Below are positions 1 to 6,547 of a stretch of 18,429 nucleotides of DNA, one piece after another (position 1 is the first letter of the stretch; each line of letters opens with the position of its first letter). Under the pieces are notes generated by a model. The model had not been told where the DNA came from, did no database searches, and worked only from the letters and a program-made list of their open reading frames with translations. Position numbers and translations under genes: made by a program. The DNA comes from an uncultured Prevotella sp. (lineage in GTDB: Bacteria > Bacteroidota > Bacteroidia > Bacteroidales > Bacteroidaceae): positions 1 to 18,429 of the forward strand of contig UQPD01000033.1 of NCBI GenBank assembly GCA_900542795.1, given 5' to 3'.

Positions 1-44
1 CCATTTAAGTTAACATACTTGGCGATTTAAGTTAACATACTCGG
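1..44. repeat. 22-bp tandem repeat at the left edge (two units visible)
   Basis: The 20-mer atttaagttaacatactYgg occurs at 3-22 and 25-44. The copies differ at one base (T or C), and each is preceded by a variable dinucleotide (cc, cg), so the period is 22 bp. A decayed relative (atgttagctaagtt) follows at 45-58 and can pair with the second unit as an inverted repeat (agttaacat / atgttagct). The array may continue beyond the left edge. It lies downstream of the folK-GNAT stop codon. The unit is too short and too regular, with no spacers, to be CRISPR. Confidence 0.75.
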
Positions 45-88
45 ACATGTTAGCTAAGTTACTTTTTAAGGAAATAACAAGCAGAAGC

Positions 89-988
89 TCAGAGTTTCAT
101 TTTGTAGACGTTTGTTTCGCGTGGCTCAAATCCCATACTGCGATAAAGATGGTTTGCCGACTCACGACTGGGACGCGACGTAAGATTTACACTATTGGCA
201 CCATGCACACGCGCTTCGGCTTGCAAGTGGGTAAGCAACAAACGGGCTAAACCCTTTCCACGCTCTTTTTCATCTACCACTACATCTTCTATCCACGCTT
301 TTTTTCCCGTAAACAAAACAGAAAAACTCAGTGTGGCAGTACCAATAAGTTGACCATCAGCTAAACGAAGCAAATAAATGTGCGTGTTAGGGTTGTTTTC
401 GAAACACAATGCTGTGAGATTTTCAATGGTTAACGCAGTGACTGATGTGCTAAGCTGGGCAAGCAACTGATTGAGGCGTTCACAAAGTTGGGGAGTTACA
501 TCAGATGTTGTCAGCTTTTCGATGCTACAACGCTGGCGGTCTTCAAGCAGTTGAGCAATGGTTTTTCCGTAAAAAGGATGCACTAAATTAGGAGCAATCT
601 GTGCCAAGGGCTCTAACACAAACAAGCGTTGCGCCATCTGTGGATGTGGCAGTTGTAACTGAGGAGTGTGTACTTGCAAATCATTGTAGAAGAGCAAATC
701 GATGTCGATGATGCGATCTTTATATTTGCCATCAATGCTCTTTTGCTTACGTCCCATTTCTTGTTCGATGCACTGCGTAATCTGCAAAATATCGTCGACA
801 GACTTCTGCGTTTCAACTTCAACAACCGTGTTGAGAAAAAAGTTGTCTGATTCAAAGCCCACGGGAGCGGTTTCGATAGACCGTGCCACCATCGTGACAT
901 TGCCAATGCGTTGCTTAATAAGAAAAACGGCACGACTAATATTGTCATAACGGTCACCTAAATTGGTGCCCAATGAAAGGTAAAGCAT
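89..988 (-). CDS. folK: Fusion of HPPK (6-hydroxymethyldihydropterin pyrophosphokinase) with a GNAT acetyltransferase
   Basis: The first half is HPPK, which transfers pyrophosphate from ATP to 6-hydroxymethyl-7,8-dihydropterin in cytosolic folate synthesis. I chose the internal ATG at 988 because the protein then begins MLYLSLGTNLGDR, the normal HPPK start; an ATG at 1027 would add 13 residues translated through a terminator hairpin. Numbered from 988 (299 aa), SLGTNLGDR is at 4-12, DRIIDIDLL with the two metal-binding aspartates is at 91-99, and HPQM with LEPL follows at about 115-127. HPPK alone would end near residue 150. The rest is a full-length GNAT domain: WIEDVVVDEKERGKGLAR, with the acetyl-CoA-binding RGKGLA loop, at about 232-249, and ANHLYRSMGF near 278-287. 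Its acetyl acceptor is unknown. It is the last gene after queA, 132 nt downstream, with a terminator in between. The HPPK call is firm; the GNAT substrate cannot be read. Confidence 0.93.
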   Translation of the reverse strand: MLYLSLGTNLGDRYDNISRAVFLIKQRIGNVTMVARSIETAPVGFESDNFFLNTVVEVETQKSVDDILQITQCIEQEMGRKQKSIDGKYKDRIIDIDLLFYNDLQVHTPQLQLPHPQMAQRLFVLEPLAQIAPNLVHPFYGKTIAQLLEDRQRCSIEKLTTSDVTPQLCERLNQLLAQLSTSVTALTIENLTALCFENNPNTHIYLLRLADGQLIGTATLSFSVLFTGKKAWIEDVVVDEKERGKGLARLLLTHLQAEARVHGANSVNLTSRPSRESANHLYRSMGFEPRETNVYKMKL

Positions 989-998
989 GTTGTGTAAC

Positions 999-1056
999 AA
1001 AAAAGCGAGATTATAAAACCAACACATTCTTAAAAGGTGTCAGTTTTACAATCTCG
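999..1056 (-). terminator. Strong intrinsic terminator between queA and folK
   Basis: On the minus strand, arms 1056-1043 and 1019-1006 form 14 continuous pairs with one G-U. Two more G-U pairs (1042-1041 with 1021-1020) and a 4-bp acac/gtgt step (1040-1037 with 1025-1022) extend the stem around an 11-nt loop. One C follows, then six T (1004-999). The plus-strand transcript would have mismatches where the minus strand has G-U pairs, which supports minus-strand function. The T-tract ends about 10 nt before the folK ATG. Confidence 0.88.
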
Positions 1057-1078
1057 TTATTTATAGAATCCTTGTTTT

Positions 1079-1086
1079 CAAAAATA
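1079..1086 (-). promoter_or_regulatory. Possible Bacteroidetes -7 box upstream of folK
   Basis: The minus strand reads TATTTTTG, a full match to TAnnTTTG, in the 132-nt gap between queA and folK. No TTTG is found at the expected -33 distance, so this is a half match. Transcription from here would start near 1072 and run straight into the 1056-999 terminator, giving a leader of about 70 nt. Confidence 0.35.
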
Positions 1087-1120
1087 TGCGATTTAGAGGG
1101 GATTTTTACGTCACCCGAAA

Positions 1121-2173
1121 TCAATCGACAATAAGCATAACATCGCCAAAAGGTCCAAACTTATAGTCGTGCTTCAGTGCTTCTTCATAGGCGTGCATGG
1201 TGTAATCGTAGTCGCCAAAAGCTGCCGTAAGCATGAGCAAAGTGGAATAAGGCAAATGGAAGTTTGAAAGCATCGCATCAGCTACATGGAAATCGTAGGG
1301 AGGGAAGATAAACTTATTGGTCCATCCCTCAAACTCCTTAATACGGTCGTCTGTGCTGCACGAAGCCTCGAGCGCACGCTGCACGGTTGTGCCCACAGCA
1401 AGCACCTTATGACCTTCGTCCTTAGCCTTGTTCACCATATTGCAGCAGTCAGCATTCACAAACATCTGCTCAGAGTCCATTTTGTGTTTTGTTAAGTCCT
1501 CCACGTCCGTATTGCGGAAGTTACCCAAACCACAGTGCAAGGTAATAAATGCTTGTTCGATGCCCTTAATCTCCATACGCTTCAACATCTCGCGCGAGAA
1601 GTGCATACCTGCAGTAGGTGCAGTAACAGCACCTTCGTGCTTGGCAAAGATGCACTGAAAGCGTTCCAAATCCTCAGGTTCGCTTTCACGACCTATAAAA
1701 CGAGGAATAGGTGCTTCGCCCAAGGCATAAAGCGATTTTTTAAATTCATCGTGATCGCCATCATAGAGGAAGCGCAACGTACGGCCACGGCTCGTTGTGT
1801 TGTCGATAACTTCAGCTACAATAGAGTCGTCCTCGCCAAAATAGAGTTTGTTACCAATACGTATTTTACGTGCGGGGTCAACCAAAACATCCCACAAACG
1901 GAGTTCTTGATTAAGCTCGCGCAAGAGGAACACCTCTATGCGGGCCCCCGTTTTTTCCTTGTTACCATAAAGGCGGGCAGGAAACACCTTCGTGTCATTG
2001 AACACGAACACATCGTTTTCGTCGAAGAAAGTAAGCAAATCCTTGAACATAAGATGCTCAATATCGCCTGTTTTGCGGTGGAGCACCATCATGCGACACT
2101 CATCGCGGTGAGGTGCAGGATATTTTGCAATGTTTTCTTCAGGGAGTTTGAATTTGAATTGAGAAAGTTTCAT
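1121..2173 (-). CDS. queA: S-adenosylmethionine:tRNA ribosyltransferase-isomerase QueA
   Basis: QueA transfers and isomerises the ribosyl part of S-adenosylmethionine onto preQ1 at position 34 of GUN-anticodon tRNAs, forming epoxyqueuosine in the cytosol. The 350-aa length is normal for the family. The start MKLSQFKFKLPEENIAKYPA is the usual N-terminus. Family blocks seen include VFNDTKVFPARL at about 57-68 followed by TGARIEVFLL, then EGAVTAPTAGMHFS in the middle, and LHCGLGNFR followed by a K-x-DSE segment. The C-terminal FHLPYSTLLMLTAAF block is also present. It is 34 nt downstream of truB, so the two tRNA-modification genes are probably cotranscribed, and it is followed by the terminator at 1056-999. 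No truncation or frameshift is seen. Confidence 0.97.
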   Translation of the reverse strand: MKLSQFKFKLPEENIAKYPAPHRDECRMMVLHRKTGDIEHLMFKDLLTFFDENDVFVFNDTKVFPARLYGNKEKTGARIEVFLLRELNQELRLWDVLVDPARKIRIGNKLYFGEDDSIVAEVIDNTTSRGRTLRFLYDGDHDEFKKSLYALGEAPIPRFIGRESEPEDLERFQCIFAKHEGAVTAPTAGMHFSREMLKRMEIKGIEQAFITLHCGLGNFRNTDVEDLTKHKMDSEQMFVNADCCNMVNKAKDEGHKVLAVGTTVQRALEASCSTDDRIKEFEGWTNKFIFPPYDFHVADAMLSNFHLPYSTLLMLTAAFGDYDYTMHAYEEALKHDYKFGPFGDVMLIVD

Positions 2174-2207
2174 GTGTGTTTATCTTGAAGATTGGGGGTT
2201 TTGGTTT

Positions 2208-3047
2208 TTAGGATTTTAGAGCATCCTCAAAGTTGCTGAGTGTGAAGCATCTATCTATGTCGAAGAAGCCCACACGTGTGCGACGCAAGGCGGTGAGGTG
2301 TGCTCCGCTATTAAGAGCAAGCCCTATATCGCGTGCCAAAGCGCGAATGTAAGTGCCCTTTGAGCAAACCACACGTATGGTTATTTCGTTGCGGTCGAGG
2401 TTGCACGCAGTCAGCTCTATTTGCTCTATGCGCAAAGGTTTTGCTTTGAGTTGCACCTCCATACCACTACGCGCCATGTCGTAAGCACGCTTGCCTTCGA
2501 CCTTGCAGGCTGAGAATGCAGGAGGAACCTGCATAATATCGCCCTCGAATGTGGTTAACACCTGACGCACCATTTCCTCAGTGATATGTTCTGTTGGGAA
2601 TGTTTGGTCGATGGGGTGTTCAAGGTCGAAACTTGGAGTGGTTGCACCCAATTGCAATGTGGCATAATATTCTTTTACACCAGCCTGCATTTGCTCAATG
2701 AGCTTTGTGGCACGCCCCGTACAAATAACCATTACGCCTGTGGCAAGAGGATCGAGCGTTCCTGCATGACCTATCTTTATCTTCTTTTTGCCTAGAGCAC
2801 GTGTAAGCAACCAACGTACCTTGGCTACCAACTGAAAAGAAGTGAGATGCAAGGGTTTGTCGAACGCCATGATGCAAGGCAGTATGCCACCCGCTAAGGG
2901 ATTTCCATCTTCGGTGGGCATAGTAGGATTTGCAATAAAGTCCTTCAACACTTGCAAAGAACTAAACTGCTGCCCTTCGGTGCCCGCAAGTTGTTGCATG
3001 GCTGCATCAGGCAATATGTAGTCTGTCTTGATTTCTTTTTTTGCCAT
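2208..3047 (-). CDS. truB: tRNA pseudouridine(55) synthase TruB
   Basis: TruB isomerises uridine 55 in the T-loop of tRNAs to pseudouridine. The catalytic motif GHAGTLDPLATGVM is present with the nucleophile aspartate at residue 99. FDKPLHLTSF (62-71) is the usual N-terminal family block, and SKGTYIRALARDIG lies in the C-terminal third. The protein is 279 aa with about 55 residues before the first family block, longer than I expect for Bacteroides TruB. An internal ATG at 2870 (MAFDKPLHL) would begin right at that block but would trim the residues just before the first strand, so I keep the long start while noting the doubt. It lies 69 nt downstream of uppP and 34 nt upstream of queA, in the same operon. 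The function is secure; the start is less so. Confidence 0.95.
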   Translation of the reverse strand: MAKKEIKTDYILPDAAMQQLAGTEGQQFSSLQVLKDFIANPTMPTEDGNPLAGGILPCIMAFDKPLHLTSFQLVAKVRWLLTRALGKKKIKIGHAGTLDPLATGVMVICTGRATKLIEQMQAGVKEYYATLQLGATTPSFDLEHPIDQTFPTEHITEEMVRQVLTTFEGDIMQVPPAFSACKVEGKRAYDMARSGMEVQLKAKPLRIEQIELTACNLDRNEITIRVVCSKGTYIRALARDIGLALNSGAHLTALRRTRVGFFDIDRCFTLSNFEDALKS

Positions 3048-3090
3048 GTAATGGGTAAAATCTTGTTTTTAGGGAATAGTCTTATTCATT

Positions 3091-3111
3091 TGTACATTGT
3101 ACATTATACAT
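3091..3111. repeat. Heptamer tandem repeat between uppP and truB
   Basis: Three 7-bp units, tgtacat, tgtacat and tatacat, lie head to tail in the 69-nt uppP-truB gap. The core TGTACA is self-palindromic. It may be simple sequence drift or a remnant of a longer array. I see no terminator or promoter in this gap. Confidence 0.6.
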
Positions 3112-3116
3112 AAGGA

Positions 3117-3944
3117 CTAAGCGAACAAGCCGTAAAGCAAAGAAATTACACCAGCAATAGCACAGTAATAAGCAAAGTAGATGAGCTTGCCCTTCTTAAC
3201 AATGCCAATCATCCACTTACAAGCTACACAGCCCGAGATGAATGCTGCCAAGAAACCTACAGTAAGCGGCATCCAACCAATTTCGGCTCCTAACGATTCG
3301 CCCTTTACCATTTTGAGTACATCGAGCAAGGCCTCGCCAAGAATGGGGGGAATAACCATGAGGAATGAGAATTGTGCCATATTGCTTTTCTTCTCGCCCA
3401 ACATCAAACCTGTTGCAATGGTTGAACCCGAACGGCTTAAACCAGGCAAAACTGCAATGGCTTGTGCCAAACCAATGATGAAGGCGTGACCCAATGAGAT
3501 GCTTTCGCGTTCGCGCGGACGTGCATAGTAAGAGAAGGTGAGCAACAAAGCTGTAACCAACAAACAAATGCCCACAATGGTCATGCCCGAACCAAAAATG
3601 GCTTCAACTTGGTCCTTAAAGAACACACCTACGATGCCAATAGGAATCATCGACACCAAGATGTTGAGCACGTAACGCTGATCGGGGTTTAAGCAGTTAA
3701 GTCCCTTTGCACCAGAGTTAAGCGGACCAAACATGCCCTTAATGATTTTCCAGATTTCGCCACCCAATATCACGATGGTACTAAGCACTGTTGCCACGTG
3801 CACCATGATAGTGAAAAGCATATTTTCTTCGCCATCAATGCCAAAGAGAGTTGAAGCTATGGTAAGGTGTCCGCTGCTGCTCACGGGTAAATACTCTGTA
3901 AGTCCTTGCAGCAAGCCCATAAGAAGGGCCTGAAATGTATTCAT
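3117..3944 (-). CDS. uppP: Undecaprenyl-diphosphate phosphatase UppP (BacA family)
   Basis: This integral membrane enzyme dephosphorylates undecaprenyl diphosphate to recycle the lipid carrier for peptidoglycan and other surface polymers. The two family signatures are present: E17 followed by PVSSSGH at 20-26, and LPGLSRSGST at 166-175 with the catalytic-site arginine R171. Several hydrophobic segments follow the usual BacA pattern, and 275 aa is a typical length. It is 33 nt downstream of the DUF3098 gene and 69 nt upstream of truB, within the ftsX-to-queA operon. Linkage to ftsX places cell-wall precursor recycling beside a divisome gene, an arrangement I recognise from other Bacteroidetes. 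Confidence 0.97.
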   Translation of the reverse strand: MNTFQALLMGLLQGLTEYLPVSSSGHLTIASTLFGIDGEENMLFTIMVHVATVLSTIVILGGEIWKIIKGMFGPLNSGAKGLNCLNPDQRYVLNILVSMIPIGIVGVFFKDQVEAIFGSGMTIVGICLLVTALLLTFSYYARPRERESISLGHAFIIGLAQAIAVLPGLSRSGSTIATGLMLGEKKSNMAQFSFLMVIPPILGEALLDVLKMVKGESLGAEIGWMPLTVGFLAAFISGCVACKWMIGIVKKGKLIYFAYYCAIAGVISLLYGLFA

Positions 3945-3977
3945 CTTATACTAAGTTTTAGATTGTGTTTAAATGGT

Positions 3978-4250
3978 TTAAGCTTCTTCCTTGTTTTCGT
4001 CAGCCACTTCTTCTTTTTTGTCGCGCGGACGGCGCACAATGGCATATACCATAAATAAGTAGCCAAAAAGACACACAGCTGGTGCCACTTTGATGTGACG
4101 TGCGTCGAAGATTGAAGGATCGAAAGTAGTTTCGTCAGAGCCTGTGCCCGACATCAAAATCATGCCAACAATCACTACGGCCATGCCAATGGCCAAAAGG
4201 ATGAAGTTCATGCGGTCGAAGGCAAACACCTTCTTTGCAGTAGGTTTCAT
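3978..4250 (-). CDS. DUF3098 small membrane protein
   Basis: The 90-aa protein has two transmembrane helices, about residues 14-34 and 53-73. A short polar segment (TGSDETTFDPSIFDARHIKVAP) separates them, and a charged C-terminal tail rich in K and E follows. Sequence style and position between ftsX and uppP match the DUF3098 family of Bacteroidetes, whose function I do not know. The spacing (91 nt after ftsX, 33 nt before uppP) suggests cotranscription. A role in envelope assembly is only inferred from its neighbours. Confidence 0.85.
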   Translation of the reverse strand: MKPTAKKVFAFDRMNFILLAIGMAVVIVGMILMSGTGSDETTFDPSIFDARHIKVAPAVCLFGYLFMVYAIVRRPRDKKEEVADENKEEA

Positions 4251-4341
4251 TGTTCTTTAATGTATTATGTTGTTATTACTTTTCTGTAAGTAGGAATAAT
4301 ATACGCATCAAGCAGAAACGTATTGACAGTACGCACACTCC

Positions 4342-5220
4342 TTAATGAATATAAATTTTATCGCTTGTCATGCGCAAATGGCGGTTTACCGAAACGTATG
4401 CACACCATGCTGTGAGCACCAAGCCACACACAAAGATGCAACCCAGTGTGGCTATCCACACCATGGGGTTGATGAGTGTGTTAAGATAAATGTCGCCAGC
4501 ACCAGCCTCGAATTGCAAATAGTACATGGTGCCACCCAACAGCGAACCTGCTAACACAGCAGCTACCAAACCTATGCGCATGGCTTGCCAAATGAATGGA
4601 CGACGGATAAATGCCCAACTTGCTCCCACCAATTTCATGGTATGAATGCTAAAGCGACGCGCATAAATGCTCATACGGATGGTATTGTTGATGAGTGAGA
4701 ACGATACTAAAGTGAGCAATGCTGCCACAACGAGCAATCCTAAACCAACGGCTGGAATGGTGCGGTCGAGACTCTCCATCATTTCGTGCGGACAGTTCAC
4801 TTCGGTCACACCTGGCAGTTTCAACATGCTTTTTTCGTAGCGATGCAAACTGTCTAAGTTGGCATAATCATATTTTAAATAGACTTCGAACTCGGCAGGA
4901 ACAGGACTTGAACCTTCAAACGTACCAATGTCGCCTCCCACGGCTTCGTTAATTTCGCGAATGCCTTGTTCCTTCGAGATGTATTCTACTCTTCTCGAAT
5001 AAGGAGCCTGTTGCAATGCACGCTGCGTAGCTATTTGGTCGCCTGCGCTGATGCTATCATTAAGCATCACCTCCACCGTGAGTCCTTCGCGTAATTGCTG
5101 ACTCGCGTTGTTTCCCATTGTCACAAAAAGCACCACAATGCCGAGCAATATCAACACAAGTGTTGTGCTGATACAGGTGGTTATGGTGCCGAACTGTCCT
5201 GCCGAACGTTTCTTTTTCAT
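4342..5220 (-). CDS. ftsX: Cell-division protein FtsX (ABC-type permease fold)
   Basis: FtsX pairs with the ATPase FtsE at the septum and, in other bacteria, activates peptidoglycan hydrolases through its extracytoplasmic loop. The 292-aa protein has the FtsX layout: a short basic N-terminus, TM1 at about 17-36, an extracytoplasmic domain at 37-154 (containing a VEYISKEQGI stretch), TM2 at 155-178, TM3 at 213-235 and TM4 at 252-276. No ftsE is present in this window. It is the first gene of the run ftsX – DUF3098 – uppP – truB – queA, with two -7 boxes (5295-5277) about 50-70 nt upstream of its ATG. The family is well supported; FtsE partnership is inferred. Confidence 0.94.
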   Translation of the reverse strand: MKKKRSAGQFGTITTCISTTLVLILLGIVVLFVTMGNNASQQLREGLTVEVMLNDSISAGDQIATQRALQQAPYSRRVEYISKEQGIREINEAVGGDIGTFEGSSPVPAEFEVYLKYDYANLDSLHRYEKSMLKLPGVTEVNCPHEMMESLDRTIPAVGLGLLVVAALLTLVSFSLINNTIRMSIYARRFSIHTMKLVGASWAFIRRPFIWQAMRIGLVAAVLAGSLLGGTMYYLQFEAGAGDIYLNTLINPMVWIATLGCIFVCGLVLTAWCAYVSVNRHLRMTSDKIYIH

Positions 5221-5276
5221 GTTCTTTGTTATTTCTCAATTTGATTGAAACAGGCAAGAATATGCCTAAATTCGTA

Positions 5277-5295
5277 CAAATGTACAACAAAATTA
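5277..5295 (-). promoter_or_regulatory. Putative ftsX promoter (two -7 boxes)
   Basis: The minus strand carries TAATTTTG (5295-5288) and TACATTTG (5284-5277), both full matches to TAnnTTTG, between the terminator of the upstream ABM gene and the ftsX start. The proximal box would give a start near 5271 and a leader of about 50 nt. No TTTG is found at the -33 distance for either box, so the call rests on the -7 matches and their placement. Confidence 0.5.
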
Positions 5296-5326
5296 GGGGG
5301 CATACGATGATTACTCTTTTTTTAAC

Positions 5327-5370
5327 AAAAAAAGCCTCACATTCGCAACAAAAATGCTGCAAATGTGAGG
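5327..5370 (-). terminator. Intrinsic terminator of the ABM monooxygenase gene
   Basis: On the minus strand, arms 5370-5358 and 5347-5335 (core cctcacatt / aatgtgagg) make 13 pairs including one G-U, with a 10-nt loop. After one C there are seven T (5333-5327). It starts 44 nt after the stop codon of the gene at 5415-5699 and separates that gene from the ftsX operon. The plus-strand side has only a weak T run. Confidence 0.9.
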
Positions 5371-5414
5371 TTTTAAGTAGATATTTTGCTTTTGAAAGCG
5401 AAACTTATCAGCAA

Positions 5415-5699
5415 TTACTTTTCGGGGAAAGTGAACTGTTCGAGCTTAAGTGTGCCGAGCTTTTCGAGCTGACCTACATAAAGCTTAAAGTGTTCGGCTT
5501 CCATGTGTTTTTTCAGCGACGCTTCGTCTTGCCATGTTTCGCAAATCATAAAGATGTCAGGACGTGTGACACTTTCAAAGGTGTCGTAAGCAATGTTACC
5601 TTCGTCCTTAAGCGATGCGGCTGTAAGAGCGATGGCGGCTTGAAGGGCTTCGTCGTATTTGCCTTCGTTAGCCTGGAAGAAACAATTTAATCTAAGCAT
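5415..5699 (-). CDS. Small antibiotic-biosynthesis-monooxygenase (ABM) domain protein
   Basis: The 94-aa protein has the dimeric ferredoxin-like ABM pattern: strand MLRLNCFFQAN, a helix (KYDEALQAAIALTAASLKDE), the strand GNIAYDTFESV, then IFMICETWQDEASLKKHMEAEHF, and a last strand before the C-terminus. The E-T-W-x-D-x-x-S/A-L-x-x-H segment is typical of YgiN-like quinol monooxygenases. Members act on quinones or small aromatics, or degrade haem, and are cytosolic dimers; the substrate here cannot be told. It is probably monocistronic, with two hairpins upstream (5723-5827) and a strong terminator downstream. No promoter consensus was found in its 133-nt upstream gap. Confidence 0.85.
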   Translation of the reverse strand: MLRLNCFFQANEGKYDEALQAAIALTAASLKDEGNIAYDTFESVTRPDIFMICETWQDEASLKKHMEAEHFKLYVGQLEKLGTLKLEQFTFPEK

Positions 5700-5722
5700 T
5701 TTTTTAAATATTTTAGAGTAAA

Positions 5723-5762
5723 GAAGTCGTGTGAACTTTTCTGACGAAGTTTAGACGACTTC
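5723..5762 (-). other. Inverted repeat (hairpin) upstream of the ABM gene
   Basis: The arms gaagtcgt (5723-5730) and acgacttc (5755-5762) are perfect. After a mismatch the stem continues about seven more pairs (5732-5738 with 5747-5753, including G-U), with an 8-nt loop. On the minus strand it is followed by TTTACTCT, a poor T-tract. It could be a weak terminator of the beta-barrel gene or a leader element of the ABM gene, whose ATG is 23 nt downstream. Confidence 0.6.
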
Positions 5763-5771
5763 AAAAGGAGG

Positions 5772-5827
5772 AAGGGTGAAATGCTAAACAACCCATCTAA
5801 TATTTGGTTGCCTAACGCTTCACCCTT
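5772..5827 (-). terminator. Hairpin directly after the beta-barrel gene
   Basis: The arms aagggtgaa (5772-5780) and ttcaccctt (5819-5827) are perfect, with inner pairing caacc/ggttg (5789-5793 with 5806-5810). The hairpin begins 5 nt after the stop codon of the minus-strand gene that ends at 5833. The sequence after it on that strand (CTCCTTTTGA) has only four T, so it is a terminator-like structure rather than a clear intrinsic terminator. Confidence 0.5.
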
Positions 5828-5832
5828 AATTC

Positions 5833-6498
5833 TTAAAACATATAAGCTACTTGTACCTGGAAGGTGTTGGTTCTGTACTTCAAACTCTTGCCAGAGCCTG
5901 TTTCAACACCAAAGTTATTCAAAATGGCTGAACCTGCCTTGCTGAGTGCAAAGTTATAACCTACATTGGCTTCAAGATGCTTGAGCAAACGTACACCAGC
6001 ACCAATATTCCAAGTAGTGTTCATTTTTTCCTTGCTGAAGTTTGAACCTGTACCAAAGTCTTCCCACTTCATGCTTTGCAAAGGAAAGCCAAACTGCGGA
6101 CCTGTGTAAACAAACACGCTTGCCATCTTGCCCAAACCCACGTTGTAGCGCACGTTAATGGGAATTTCGATGGTGCGATAAGTTTCAGAGTGAGAGTCAT
6201 TGTCGAGAATATCGTCTGATGCTTCGTACATATTCTCACAGATGTTGAGTTTGCGCTGTGAATATTGCAATGAAGCATCCATACCAAGACCAATAACGGT
6301 ATTGAACTCTACCTTAGGACCAATGAACCAACCTGGCTTGTTGTCTGAGCTAAAGTTCTCTTTGGCAGAACCCGAAAACGTCAATTTAGTTAAGTTATAA
6401 CCAGCTGTTATACCATAGCTAAACGACTGTGCTTGTGCTGCTACTGTGCCTACGAAGGCTAACAACAAAGCAATGCAAAATGTTGAAATCTTTTTCAT
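5833..6498 (-). CDS. Outer-membrane beta-barrel protein (porin-like family)
   Basis: The 221-aa protein starts with a classical signal peptide: MKK, a hydrophobic core to about residue 20, and cleavage after AQA near residues 21-24. The mature part is a run of alternating amphipathic strands (FSYGITAGYNLTKLTF, GPKVEFNTVIGLGMDASLQYSQR, RTIEIPINVRYNVGL, WNIGAGVRLLKHLEANVGYNFAL). It ends in QVQVAYMF with a terminal phenylalanine, the usual C-terminal signal for outer-membrane insertion. This fits the small OmpW/OmpX-like barrels common in Bacteroidetes. No ligand can be inferred. It lies between the SLC13 transporter (49 nt upstream) and the ABM gene, with hairpins after its stop suggesting separate termination. 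Confidence 0.85.
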   Translation of the reverse strand: MKKISTFCIALLLAFVGTVAAQAQSFSYGITAGYNLTKLTFSGSAKENFSSDNKPGWFIGPKVEFNTVIGLGMDASLQYSQRKLNICENMYEASDDILDNDSHSETYRTIEIPINVRYNVGLGKMASVFVYTGPQFGFPLQSMKWEDFGTGSNFSKEKMNTTWNIGAGVRLLKHLEANVGYNFALSKAGSAILNNFGVETGSGKSLKYRTNTFQVQVAYMF

Positions 6499-6532
6499 AT
6501 TAGTTTGAGTTTTATGAGTTTTCTTTTCACTA

Positions 6533-6540
6533 CAAAGATT
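6533..6540 (-). promoter_or_regulatory. Weak -7 box for the beta-barrel gene
   Basis: The minus strand reads AATCTTTG, one mismatch from TAnnTTTG, about 35 nt upstream of the ATG at 6498. There is no good -33 element, only ATTG near 6566-6563. It may allow transcription separate from the SLC13 gene. Confidence 0.3.
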
Positions 6541-6547
6541 CTACCCT

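Noticed and set aside
1..44. CRISPR array from the edge repeat
   Set aside because: The period is 22 bp with only two variable bases between cores; there are no spacers and no cas genes.
1535..2188. Long open frame on the plus strand (about 217 codons) opposite queA
   Set aside because: It lies entirely antisense to a clear queA, has no promoter and no recognisable domain; the frame is a by-product of queA codon use.
5226..5690. Plus-strand open frame of about 154 codons covering the ftsX promoter region and the ABM gene
   Set aside because: It crosses a strong minus-strand terminator and runs antisense to the ABM gene. Its composition (many F, C, K) is that of a shadow frame.
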